Part shown: positions 38,720 to 47,007 of the stretch, piece by piece
Numbering within the stretch: position 1 is the stretch's first letter
Layout: each line of letters begins with the position of its first letter
IMG/VR virus record: IMGVR_UViG_3300023109_000021
Coordinates: 1 to 64,000 of that record
Strand: one strand, 5' to 3'
Source: a virus
DNA length: 64,000 bases
The notes under the pieces: generated by a model
Told to the model about the DNA's origin: nothing
What the model saw: only the letters and a program-made list of their open reading frames with translations
The model's database searches: none
Made by a program: the position numbers and the translations under genes

Positions 38720-40285
38720 ATGGCAATTCAAACAATCCCAGGTTTAACTGGTTTTACTTATGCGCGAGTAGCGTCTATGGACAAGCGTGCTGTAGGTAAA
38801 CTTACAGATTCAAACCACTTAGAGTCTTTTCACTCTTCAGAGCCTGCGGACTATGATAAAAAAATCATTAGTCTGTATACTCAATCTTCATTGTATAGCA
38901 ATGATTTCTTAGACATGATTAATAAGAGTACTCCTTATTTCATTGACACAAACAGTGATGCGTGGAAATGGAACATTGCAGTTCCTTACAAATTCCCAAA
39001 AATTCTTGATGTTCCAAGTTCTACACAAGCTATCATTGATGGTACTGGAAAAGTAGGTATTGATGGACAAGAATTTGAGTTAATTTTAGATACAAACGAG
39101 TTTTCTAAAAATGCAATTATTTCTGTAGGAACACGTCAGTACGGACCACGTTTCTACGTAATCAAAGATCCACAGCCTTGGAATGCTGGATTTATTTATA
39201 AATTTACATTAGTAAGTGATAACCCAACGGTAGACTTCGTAAACACTACATTCTTAGCAGTAGGTACTGAATTAGAATTAGTTGATGCAGCTATTGGAGA
39301 ATTTGATCAAGACTTATTAGGTCTTCCAAGATTAGGTGAGCAAATCACAATGTTTGAATCTTTAGGTTCTGCATATGGTTATGAGCACAAAATTACAGAA
39401 TGGGCTGATGATAAAATGATGCGTGATGCTTCTGGTAAGCCATTAGATATTTTAGTCTATGCTCCACAGAGACGTAATCAACTTCCTTTAACTCGTAATG
39501 ATGTTAAATGGGAGCCTTTTATTGAGTTCTGGATGCGTAAGTCTATGTTAGAATTAAAAGTTAAGAGAATGATCTGGGCTAAGCCTGGAACAGTTAAGAC
39601 TAATGGTTCTAAACAAGAATTAAAAAGAACTTCTGCTGGTGTATACCACAGAATGCGTAACAACGGAAACTTAGTACAATACAATAGAGGTGAGTTCTCT
39701 GCAAACTTGATTCGTTCAGTATTTGGAGACTTGTTCTATAGACGAGTGGATGTTAAAGATCGTAGAGTTAAAATGTATACTAATGAGGCTGGATTCGATG
39801 TATTCCAACAAGCTCTTAAAAATGATGCATTAAACTCTGGATTAACTTTTACAGCAGATTCTGGAGACAGATATATGCAAGGGTCTGGACAAAACATTAC
39901 TTATAACTTTGCATTTGATGCAATGGTAACAAGAGAGACTGGACGTGTAGAACTTGTTCACTTAAGAGAGTTAGATTTACCACAAACTAACTTAGAATTT
40001 GGACAAAACAAAAAGTCTACTCCTGTATTTATGGTATTTGATGTATCTCCATCATCTGATGGATCAATGGTCAATAACATTCGTGAAGTACGTATGAAGG
40101 GTGCACCTTCTATGACTTGGGGTTATATTGATGGAACTCGTCATCACTTAGGATTTGCAAAATCTCAAGGAATGAGCTCTGCTAATAAATTCCCAGGATA
40201 CGAACTATGGATGAAAGATCGTTGTGATGTATTCATTGAGGACTTATCTAGAACTGTACTAATAGAAGAAATTCCACAGTTCTAA
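38720..40285 (+). CDS. Major capsid protein
   Basis: 521 residues, just downstream of the scaffold-like gene. The start FTYARVASMDKRAVGKLTDSNHLESFHS, the LLGLPRLGEQITMFESLGSAYGYEHK segment and the C-terminal RCDVFIEDLSRTVLIEE part resemble crAss-like capsid proteins of the HK97 fold, which form the icosahedral head. The 150-base region after the gene holds two strong hairpins. Short gaps and high content of preferred codons suit high expression. Confidence 0.85.
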   Translation: MAIQTIPGLTGFTYARVASMDKRAVGKLTDSNHLESFHSSEPADYDKKIISLYTQSSLYSNDFLDMINKSTPYFIDTNSDAWKWNIAVPYKFPKILDVPSSTQAIIDGTGKVGIDGQEFELILDTNEFSKNAIISVGTRQYGPRFYVIKDPQPWNAGFIYKFTLVSDNPTVDFVNTTFLAVGTELELVDAAIGEFDQDLLGLPRLGEQITMFESLGSAYGYEHKITEWADDKMMRDASGKPLDILVYAPQRRNQLPLTRNDVKWEPFIEFWMRKSMLELKVKRMIWAKPGTVKTNGSKQELKRTSAGVYHRMRNNGNLVQYNRGEFSANLIRSVFGDLFYRRVDVKDRRVKMYTNEAGFDVFQQALKNDALNSGLTFTADSGDRYMQGSGQNITYNFAFDAMVTRETGRVELVHLRELDLPQTNLEFGQNKKSTPVFMVFDVSPSSDGSMVNNIREVRMKGAPSMTWGYIDGTRHHLGFAKSQGMSSANKFPGYELWMKDRCDVFIEDLSRTVLIEEIPQF

Positions 40286-40297
40286 ATTATAATATCC

Positions 40298-40396
40298 GAG
40301 AAGTGTCCCCTCATCCCACACTGTCCCTCCTCAGAGGGGACTACTTTCTCAACTAGAGTACTGGACTAAGATCCTACCTGTTTAATCAGAGTACTC
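40298..40396 (+). other. Two hairpins in the gap after the major capsid gene
   Basis: GAGAAGTGTCCCCT (40298-40311) pairs with AGGGGACTACTTTCTC (40335-40350) over about 14 pairs with small bulges; GAGTACT (40356-40362) pairs perfectly with AGTACTC (40390-40396). Neither has a T-tract, so these are more likely to stabilise the 3' end of the capsid message or act as RNA-processing sites than to terminate. Confidence 0.55.
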
Positions 40397-40433
40397 AACA
40401 AGAAAAATAAAACCAAAAATTAATAACTACATT

Positions 40434-41402
40434 ATGGGTAAATTAGGAAAGATCTCTACTATAAAGAGACAATTTAACAGTTCGCAGTTGCAAACTATGG
40501 ATAGTAATCTTGCTCAGCAAGGTATGACAAGGATTCCTGGAACAGGAGTTTTTAAGTATCCTTATAAAGAACTAGATGGTAAATATAGAACAGGATTAGA
40601 TCCTGACGCTGGATATATTAAAAGGATTCAAGATTCAACTGAAAGAGAGTTGGAAACTGAGCGTGTAACAAAACTTAGAGATAAATTACAAGCATCGTTA
40701 GGAGATATTGATTTAGGACCAAGAGCAAAATTCTGGAACTATGGATTATCTACTGGAACAAATGATGATTTACATGTTCAACCTGTCAAGTTATTAGACG
40801 GTGATAACTATTATGATCTAAATCTAACAATGCAAGAATTAGCATTTGCTTGGTTGAGAGTACATCCAACTATTGCATCTTCTTTTCAAGCTTGGGAGAG
40901 AGGAGAATTTCCTGCAGATACACAATTTTACGTTGTTAATGATGATATTGAGAATGCAATTGTATACAAGAAAAAACAACTAATCAATAAAGCTATTATT
41001 AAGTTTGATAGCATGTCTCCTGAGAAGAAGAAAAAAGTTGCAAGACTTTTAGGACTTCCTGTTACAGATGACACAAAAGAAGAAGTTGTATATAATAAAG
41101 TAGATAATGTATTAAAGCAGTCAGAAATGAAAAGTGGAAGCTTTAGAGGATTGAATCCTGTAGAAGTATTTACTAGATTTGCTGATATGCAAGATAATTT
41201 ACTCCATATAAAAGATTTAGTTAAACAAGCTATTCAACATTCTATATATAGAGCTAAGCCAAATGGAAGAATTTTTGAAGGAGAATATGAAATAGCAAAA
41301 GAAGAAGAAGATTTAATTAAATTCTTAGCTGATGAAGATAATCAAGAAGATTTATTATTATTAGAAAGCAAGTTAAAAGGTAAAAAGCTAGCTTCTATTT
41401 AG
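40434..41402 (+). CDS. Conserved virion-block protein, 322 residues
   Basis: Follows the capsid gene. Helical with an N-terminal extended arm (NSSQLQTMDSNLAQQGMTRIPGTG) and a charged C-terminal coiled part rich in Glu/Lys. In crAss-like phages this slot holds a conserved structural protein of the head or connector. No catalytic motif. The last codons overlap a strong terminator at 41388-41414, so the gene closes the capsid sub-operon. Confidence 0.55.
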   Translation: MGKLGKISTIKRQFNSSQLQTMDSNLAQQGMTRIPGTGVFKYPYKELDGKYRTGLDPDAGYIKRIQDSTERELETERVTKLRDKLQASLGDIDLGPRAKFWNYGLSTGTNDDLHVQPVKLLDGDNYYDLNLTMQELAFAWLRVHPTIASSFQAWERGEFPADTQFYVVNDDIENAIVYKKKQLINKAIIKFDSMSPEKKKKVARLLGLPVTDDTKEEVVYNKVDNVLKQSEMKSGSFRGLNPVEVFTRFADMQDNLLHIKDLVKQAIQHSIYRAKPNGRIFEGEYEIAKEEEDLIKFLADEDNQEDLLLLESKLKGKKLASI

Positions 41403-41414
41403 AGGCTAGTTTTT
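41388..41414 (+). terminator. Intrinsic terminator overlapping the stop of 40434-41402
   Basis: CTAGCTTCT (41388-41396) pairs with AGAGGCTAG (41401-41409; one T-G pair), loop ATTT, followed by five T. The TAG stop of the gene (41400-41402) is within the hairpin. Confidence 0.75.
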
Positions 41415-41430
41415 ATAAACATAATAAAAT

Positions 41431-42162
41431 ATGATACCAGTAGATAGTTTATTGTACAAAATAGACCAAAAACTAAATAAACTATCAACTAACGAGCATC
41501 AACAGATTCAATTAGAAGACAAAATCTTAGCTTTGAATGAGGCTCAGATTAAGTTGATAAAACAAAAAGTTGATGGATTTAGTGTCGCTAATCGATTAGG
41601 TTATGATTCCTTTAAAAAAAGGTATGAAGATTTACAAAATTTAGTTATAGATTTTATAAATCAACCATTATCGTTAGTAGAAACAAATAAAGAACTACAT
41701 CAATGGGATGCTGACCTAACTGTACTAAAACCTAAATATATGTTTTATGTAGACAGTTATGTTTTAGCAAATAAAGGTAGATGTAAGGATCGTAAAATAT
41801 GGATCAATCAAGACCTAAGTAAACACGGAGACCTATCCTTATTACTTAATAATGACCATTACAAACCTAGCTTTGAGTATCAAGAGACTCTCAACGCTAT
41901 ATCATCTAACACTATTAGTATATATACTGATGGTACATTTACTCCTACTGATATTTACATAATGTATATGAGATATCCTGTCTATATTAACAAAGCAGGT
42001 TATATCATGATGGACGGTACACCATCTACTAATCAAGATTGTGAGCTTGAAGAATATTTAGAAGATGAACTTCTAGATCTAACAGTTCAAAATCTTGCAA
42101 TGTACACAGAAAATAGTGCAGCTGTACAAAGTGCACAGTTTAGAATACAAACAAATGAATAA
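41431..42162 (+). CDS. Connector/ring-type virion protein
   Basis: 243 residues. A helical N-terminal half with coiled-coil character is followed by beta-rich segments (KPKYMFYVDSYVLANKG, TISIYTDGTFTPTDIYIMYMRYPVYINKAG) and an acidic helix at the end. In crAss-like phages the head-to-tail connector is built from several ring proteins encoded after the capsid, and this fits one by layout. The exact ring cannot be assigned without a structure search. Confidence 0.5.
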   Translation: MIPVDSLLYKIDQKLNKLSTNEHQQIQLEDKILALNEAQIKLIKQKVDGFSVANRLGYDSFKKRYEDLQNLVIDFINQPLSLVETNKELHQWDADLTVLKPKYMFYVDSYVLANKGRCKDRKIWINQDLSKHGDLSLLLNNDHYKPSFEYQETLNAISSNTISIYTDGTFTPTDIYIMYMRYPVYINKAGYIMMDGTPSTNQDCELEEYLEDELLDLTVQNLAMYTENSAAVQSAQFRIQTNE

Positions 42163-42188
42163 TAATTATTAACCTTAAATCATAAAAT

Positions 42189-43316
42189 ATGTCTGATTTT
42201 TCATTAACCACGTTATTCGTGGTGCCAGTGGGGCAAACTACTGTTCCTAGCTCTGGTTCGACTCAAGATTTAACTGCAGGTACTGTAGGGATCTTTGATC
42301 AAAATTATGCAACTGTAACCGCAGTAAATGCTTCGGATGCAAAATACCTCTACATTGCTCAAGGTAGGGCAAACACTTACCTACAAGGATCTAAAAGATC
42401 TGATAAGATCTCAGGATCATTAAATGCAGGAAGTGGTAGTAATGTAACAGAATGGTACAAAGTATCAGGATGTTCTCAAGTATCAAATCAAATCACTGAT
42501 GTAAGTGATTTCAAAGTACAGTGTGGTGAAGTTGTAACTTTAACGTTACGTGCTCACTCTTCTTACATTGATACTCTTTATTTCAATGGATTTACTAGAT
42601 CAGTAACTGTACAAGCTCCATGTTGTGAATGTGGTGGTGATGTATGTGTTGATGTAGATGATAACGCATTAATCAATCAACTTATTGTTAAACTAGAACA
42701 ACAAGCTCCTGGAGATAATCCAGATAACGTTTCTTTTAATAGCTTCTTTACATTTGAAAATGTAGGTGGAACTAAACTTAGAATCCACGGTAAGCCATTA
42801 ACTAAATATGGACAGCCTTGTGATGTTGCTGCATTCCCATGGGAATATGACAGAATGTACTTTAGTACTTTTGTATACGATGGACCTGCTACAACTGCTG
42901 ACTTTATTGTTGCTGATGCTTGTAATATTGTTGCAACTGCTTCTGTAATTCAAACTTCAAACTACCCATCAGGAACTGCTGATGAATTCAAACAATTAGA
43001 GAAAAACTTCTATAGCTACCAAGCTGGATATTTAAAATCTCTATATAGAATGGGTGGATACAATGAAAACTTTGAATCTTATGTAACTAATGGAACTGTT
43101 TATGATAGTTACTACATCAGATTTAACCAGTATGATAAAGCTGCCTACCAATGGGGAGATTATATCATGCAAGATTCAACTGTAATCATCGCTGTACCTA
43201 ACGCTACAACTAGTGGCATTGCTGCTTTAATAGAGCCAATATTAGTAGATGCATTAGGAGCTGTTGCTGATAACAATGTATGTATTACAACTACTACAAC
43301 TACAACAGCTGCGTAA
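42189..43316 (+). CDS. Putative abundant virion protein
   Basis: 375 residues, beta-rich, with a central cysteine cluster (CCECGGDVCVD) and a C-terminal threonine run (ITTTTTTTAA). The gene has good codon use, is free of rare-looking stretches and is followed by the best terminator of the window. It may be an auxiliary capsid or tail tube-like protein. The Thr run links it to the fibre proteins downstream, which use the same linker. Confidence 0.5.
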   Translation: MSDFSLTTLFVVPVGQTTVPSSGSTQDLTAGTVGIFDQNYATVTAVNASDAKYLYIAQGRANTYLQGSKRSDKISGSLNAGSGSNVTEWYKVSGCSQVSNQITDVSDFKVQCGEVVTLTLRAHSSYIDTLYFNGFTRSVTVQAPCCECGGDVCVDVDDNALINQLIVKLEQQAPGDNPDNVSFNSFFTFENVGGTKLRIHGKPLTKYGQPCDVAAFPWEYDRMYFSTFVYDGPATTADFIVADACNIVATASVIQTSNYPSGTADEFKQLEKNFYSYQAGYLKSLYRMGGYNENFESYVTNGTVYDSYYIRFNQYDKAAYQWGDYIMQDSTVIIAVPNATTSGIAALIEPILVDALGAVADNNVCITTTTTTTAA

Positions 43317-43357
43317 GCACTGTTAGATGTAGGCAGAGAATAAATAATAATAAACCT

Positions 43358-43404
43358 ATGCCAGAGGTGAGAGGATTATCTCATATCCTCTGGCATTTTT
43401 TTTT
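43358..43404 (+). terminator. Strong intrinsic terminator
   Basis: ATGCCAGAGG (43358-43367) pairs perfectly with CCTCTGGCAT (43387-43396) and is followed by a run of nine T residues. It separates the capsid/connector genes from the fibre locus. Confidence 0.9.
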
Positions 43405-43415
43405 AAAACAATAAT

Positions 43416-43982
43416 ATGGCAGCTAATCTACAATTAGATATAATAGTTCCTCCTAGTTATAGTGTCAATATACTTGCTGTTACAGATGCATCTATCTACC
43501 CTGATAGCCCACCTCTGATATCAGCACCTACTATTGAGATAGAGGTTCCAAACTTTGGTAAAAAGATTCTACCTTTTGTACCATTGGATACAAATATATT
43601 TGGCTCTGACACTTTAGGAATAACTGAAGTAGGGTGCCAACAAAAATTACCTGATGGAATATACCATCTAAAATACTCAGTTGCTCCAGCATACTTAAAT
43701 TTTGTGGAGAAGACTATAATGCGTGTTGACAGACTACAAGAGAAGTTTGACAATGCGTTTTTGCAGCTTGATATGATGCAGTGTGATTCGGCACTAAGAA
43801 CTCAAGCTAGTATAAATCTAAATACAATAAACTTTTTTATACAAGGAGCTCTTGCAGCAGCTAATAACTGTGCAGAGGTAGAAGCTCTTAAGTTATATAA
43901 ACAAGCAGACAATATGCTTGACACATTTTTAAAATCCAACTGTGGTTGTTCAGGAAACAACTATGTATTAAACTTTAGATAA
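43416..43982 (+). CDS. Fibre-locus virion protein, 188 residues
   Basis: N-terminal half beta-rich (LDIIVPPSYSVNILAVTDASIY, PTIEIEVPNFGKKILPFVPL), C-terminal half helical (VDRLQEKFDNAFLQLDMMQC) with several cysteines. It opens the fibre locus, directly after a terminator, so an unseen promoter or read-through is needed. Probably an adaptor for fibre attachment; inference from position. Confidence 0.5.
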   Translation: MAANLQLDIIVPPSYSVNILAVTDASIYPDSPPLISAPTIEIEVPNFGKKILPFVPLDTNIFGSDTLGITEVGCQQKLPDGIYHLKYSVAPAYLNFVEKTIMRVDRLQEKFDNAFLQLDMMQCDSALRTQASINLNTINFFIQGALAAANNCAEVEALKLYKQADNMLDTFLKSNCGCSGNNYVLNFR

Positions 43983-43983
43983 T

Positions 43984-44082
43984 ATGGCTCAATGTGCAAA
44001 TTGTGGAGCAAAAGTGGGATGTGGATGTCAGTTAACAAACGGTCTATGTGCTCATTGTAATGGTAATTCCAAAAAAGAATAA
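43984..44082 (+). CDS. Cysteine-rich mini protein, 32 residues
   Basis: CANCG, CGC and CAHC pairs in only 32 codons give a zinc-ribbon-like peptide. It starts one base after the previous stop and ends 18 bases before the next gene. Similar mini ribbons lie at 25942 and 26515. Function unknown. Confidence 0.55.
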   Translation: MAQCANCGAKVGCGCQLTNGLCAHCNGNSKKE

Positions 44083-44100
44083 TAAACACCAAAAAGTATT

Positions 44101-46983
44101 ATGTTAACACCTAGATTAACAAATTGTCAGGATTGTCATAAAATTCCTGACTTACTTAAGAGTATAGATTGTAAGCTTGCAGAGCTTGGTAATAACATGT
44201 ATAACAATGTTGTATTCATGTTAGGTCGTGATGTACCTGCTTACACGATTACTCAGTTGATAGCGTATAAACGTATATTAACATTTAAGTATTGTAATCC
44301 TAATTATGCAGGATCAGTCTGTGTTAATGATATTGCTAGTAAAGTGATTAGATTAACCTCTGGTTGCGTTAGTAGATGTAACGAACCTACAGTATGTGAA
44401 ATTACTACATGTTGTGTAACTGTGGTACCAAACCCAAGCACAACAACTACAAGTACATCTAGTACAAGTACAACAAGTACAACAAGTACGTCTAGTACTA
44501 CAACTACTACAACTTCAATCTTCCCAGATTGTAGAGTGGAAGGATGTTTTGAATTAGTATCTACCTATGAATTAAGCTGTGTTATGTACTCTAATAGTAG
44601 TCAAGATTTTATATACGATGTAAGTAATAACACTACTACTGCAGTTATACTTAACAATAATGAGTATGGAGATTTCTTTGCAAATGCCCACACTAACACA
44701 AGGTTATGGAAGGGTAATATGGGGACAGAAATTGTAGAATGGATTCCTTCAGCTGTAGAAAATGTACTTACTAGAAATAGAACTATAGTATTTAAAGATG
44801 GTGCTATTGGTGTAACTGTGGGTAGTAATGGACGCTGGGTTTATCTAGCTCCAGTAGCAAACAATCTTTTATTAACTACTGTGAGACGTGACATAAGTAC
44901 TAACGAATTAGTTTCTTTAGATATAACTGATGATGTTATATATGCTGATGACATTACAGTATTGTTTGCATTTGATGTATATGCTAAATGTTTAATGTAC
45001 ACATTAGATAATAAAATAATAACTGTAATTAATTCAGATGGATCATCTCAAGGAGATGTTATATTAAAACAATACTCATATCCAGATGGTGCATTAGAAG
45101 TTAGTCAAGTATTATCAGGAATAGATCCAATGGGTCAAGTAAATTTATTCCAAGATGGGGGTAAATTATACTTATCAGAAGAAGGAGGAAATTCATCCGC
45201 TCTAATAGATAAAGTGTATGAAGTTAATTTAACTACATATGCATTAACTTTAGTATGGGACAATGGGCTTGATTATGTAATACAACCATTCCATTCTTCA
45301 TTACAATGTAACGTTAACTCTTTAGGTACTCCTCAGACTACAACCACTACAACCTCCAGTGGTGATCTAGTTGGATGTTTGCAGTTTAATTGGACTAGTA
45401 GTTTAATACAGCAAGCTATATGGCGTGGTCCTGGAGGTCAACCAGTTCCAACTGTTGGTCAAGAATCATTAAAGGTGGGAGTTTTTACAGCATCTGCAGG
45501 CCCAACTACTAATACTACAGGTTATACAAACTGGAATCAAGTTCCAGATGTTGCTTATACTGTAATATTTAATATAGGAGGAGTAGATTATCCAATGACA
45601 TATAGACTAGAGAGTGGTGGTATCGGTTTTGAAGATGTTAATCATGGTTATTTTCATACAAATGCTGGAACGTTAGCAACCCAAAAAGATTTCCAATTTT
45701 CAAAAATAAATCAAGAAGGTGTTGATAATTCAGCAATACTTTCAGTTTTTGATGAGGCAGCTGGTGATTCAGTTTTAGTTACTGCAGCAGGAGACTGTGT
45801 TGCTCCTGATCCAGATATACCAGTTACAGGGAACTCATACTTTACTTTCTGGAGTGATACTTCAGGCTCTATGGATGATACAATATCAGTAACAGCACAG
45901 ATAGCTAGTGTTACAGGTGTAAAAAGTATGGTTTCAGGAACTCAAACAGCAGGGCAAGAGAAGATTAGGTTAGTTTCATCTACTAATGCAAATATTAGAG
46001 TTACTGAACAGCAAGGTGGTGTCGGTGATACAGCAAGTAAAGCATTTTTATGTATTGTAGATGGTATGGAAGCTATACACCCTTCAATACCTTCAGGAAC
46101 TTTTGTTGAATTTGCAGGATATGATTCTTCTACTAATCAACCTACTTTTGATCTTTTGGATAGTGGTGGAAACTCTGTTGCATTAACTGCAGACATTAAC
46201 GCAGGAGCTAATGGTGTTATTACTTTTAATCTAACAGATGCTCAGAAATCTATCGATTATGCAAATACATCTAATTTAAGAAACTTACTTCAAGATTTCT
46301 ATGCAACAGGAGGAACTGAAGCAAGTGGAAATACAGACAGAGCTACTAATGGTAGTGATGAGTTTGAAGCTCGTGTATACTGGTGTCATAGTGGTGTAGA
46401 AAGACAAATTTCAATGCTTTCAAATAAAGGCTTGGGAGGCACTATAGATGCAACAGGATATTTCCCTAATGCAGACAGTTTAGTAATTATGGCATTTGGT
46501 GATGAATCAGGTACAGGATATAATATGGATGGTGACTGGACTACAGGAAGTGCATGGGAAAATAGAGATGTTCTTACAAACGCAAGAATAAAAGAGGACA
46601 TAGCAAATTTAAGAGATTTTGTTGAGGATATAGAAACTGCAGCAGGAAACACTAATATATATAGAGCTAAGTTTTTCCATCCAGAAGCTACATCAGGATA
46701 TACTTTCTCAACAATAAAACCTTTAGTTTCACCTACTGGACTTCTTAATGCAGGAATTAATGGTGCAGATGTTCTTACAAGTTATAATGCAGGACAACCT
46801 GGACAACCTGCTAGCAAATCTGCTAGTGCATACGGTCCTGAACAGAATGTACAAGACTTCCCAAGCGCAAGTCCTGCAAGATTTGCATGGTCAGCGGATC
46901 TAGATAATAGTCCTGCCAATCCACAACAATACTGGTATGATGAAATAAGAAATGCATTAATAGCCTTTGGATATGGAGTTTAG
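44101..46983 (+). CDS. Large adhesin/fibre protein with von Willebrand A-like MIDAS domain
   Basis: 960 residues. Cys-rich head domain (1-115), Thr/Ser linker (116-140), a beta-rich propeller-like region (about 140-410), a second Thr linker, another beta domain (about 425-575), and a C-terminal domain starting YFTFWSDTSGSM. Asp586, Ser588 and Ser590 form a DxSxS metal site; ATGGTEASG near 735 and VIMAFGDESG further on supply the other metal-coordinating loops of a vWA fold. Such domains bind ligands through a divalent cation, so this is a candidate host-receptor binding or virion-decorating protein. It shares linker style with neighbours. Confidence 0.65.
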   Translation: MLTPRLTNCQDCHKIPDLLKSIDCKLAELGNNMYNNVVFMLGRDVPAYTITQLIAYKRILTFKYCNPNYAGSVCVNDIASKVIRLTSGCVSRCNEPTVCEITTCCVTVVPNPSTTTTSTSSTSTTSTTSTSSTTTTTTSIFPDCRVEGCFELVSTYELSCVMYSNSSQDFIYDVSNNTTTAVILNNNEYGDFFANAHTNTRLWKGNMGTEIVEWIPSAVENVLTRNRTIVFKDGAIGVTVGSNGRWVYLAPVANNLLLTTVRRDISTNELVSLDITDDVIYADDITVLFAFDVYAKCLMYTLDNKIITVINSDGSSQGDVILKQYSYPDGALEVSQVLSGIDPMGQVNLFQDGGKLYLSEEGGNSSALIDKVYEVNLTTYALTLVWDNGLDYVIQPFHSSLQCNVNSLGTPQTTTTTTSSGDLVGCLQFNWTSSLIQQAIWRGPGGQPVPTVGQESLKVGVFTASAGPTTNTTGYTNWNQVPDVAYTVIFNIGGVDYPMTYRLESGGIGFEDVNHGYFHTNAGTLATQKDFQFSKINQEGVDNSAILSVFDEAAGDSVLVTAAGDCVAPDPDIPVTGNSYFTFWSDTSGSMDDTISVTAQIASVTGVKSMVSGTQTAGQEKIRLVSSTNANIRVTEQQGGVGDTASKAFLCIVDGMEAIHPSIPSGTFVEFAGYDSSTNQPTFDLLDSGGNSVALTADINAGANGVITFNLTDAQKSIDYANTSNLRNLLQDFYATGGTEASGNTDRATNGSDEFEARVYWCHSGVERQISMLSNKGLGGTIDATGYFPNADSLVIMAFGDESGTGYNMDGDWTTGSAWENRDVLTNARIKEDIANLRDFVEDIETAAGNTNIYRAKFFHPEATSGYTFSTIKPLVSPTGLLNAGINGADVLTSYNAGQPGQPASKSASAYGPEQNVQDFPSASPARFAWSADLDNSPANPQQYWYDEIRNALIAFGYGV

Positions 46984-47007
46984 TAAAATCAAAAATTATA
47001 GATAGAG

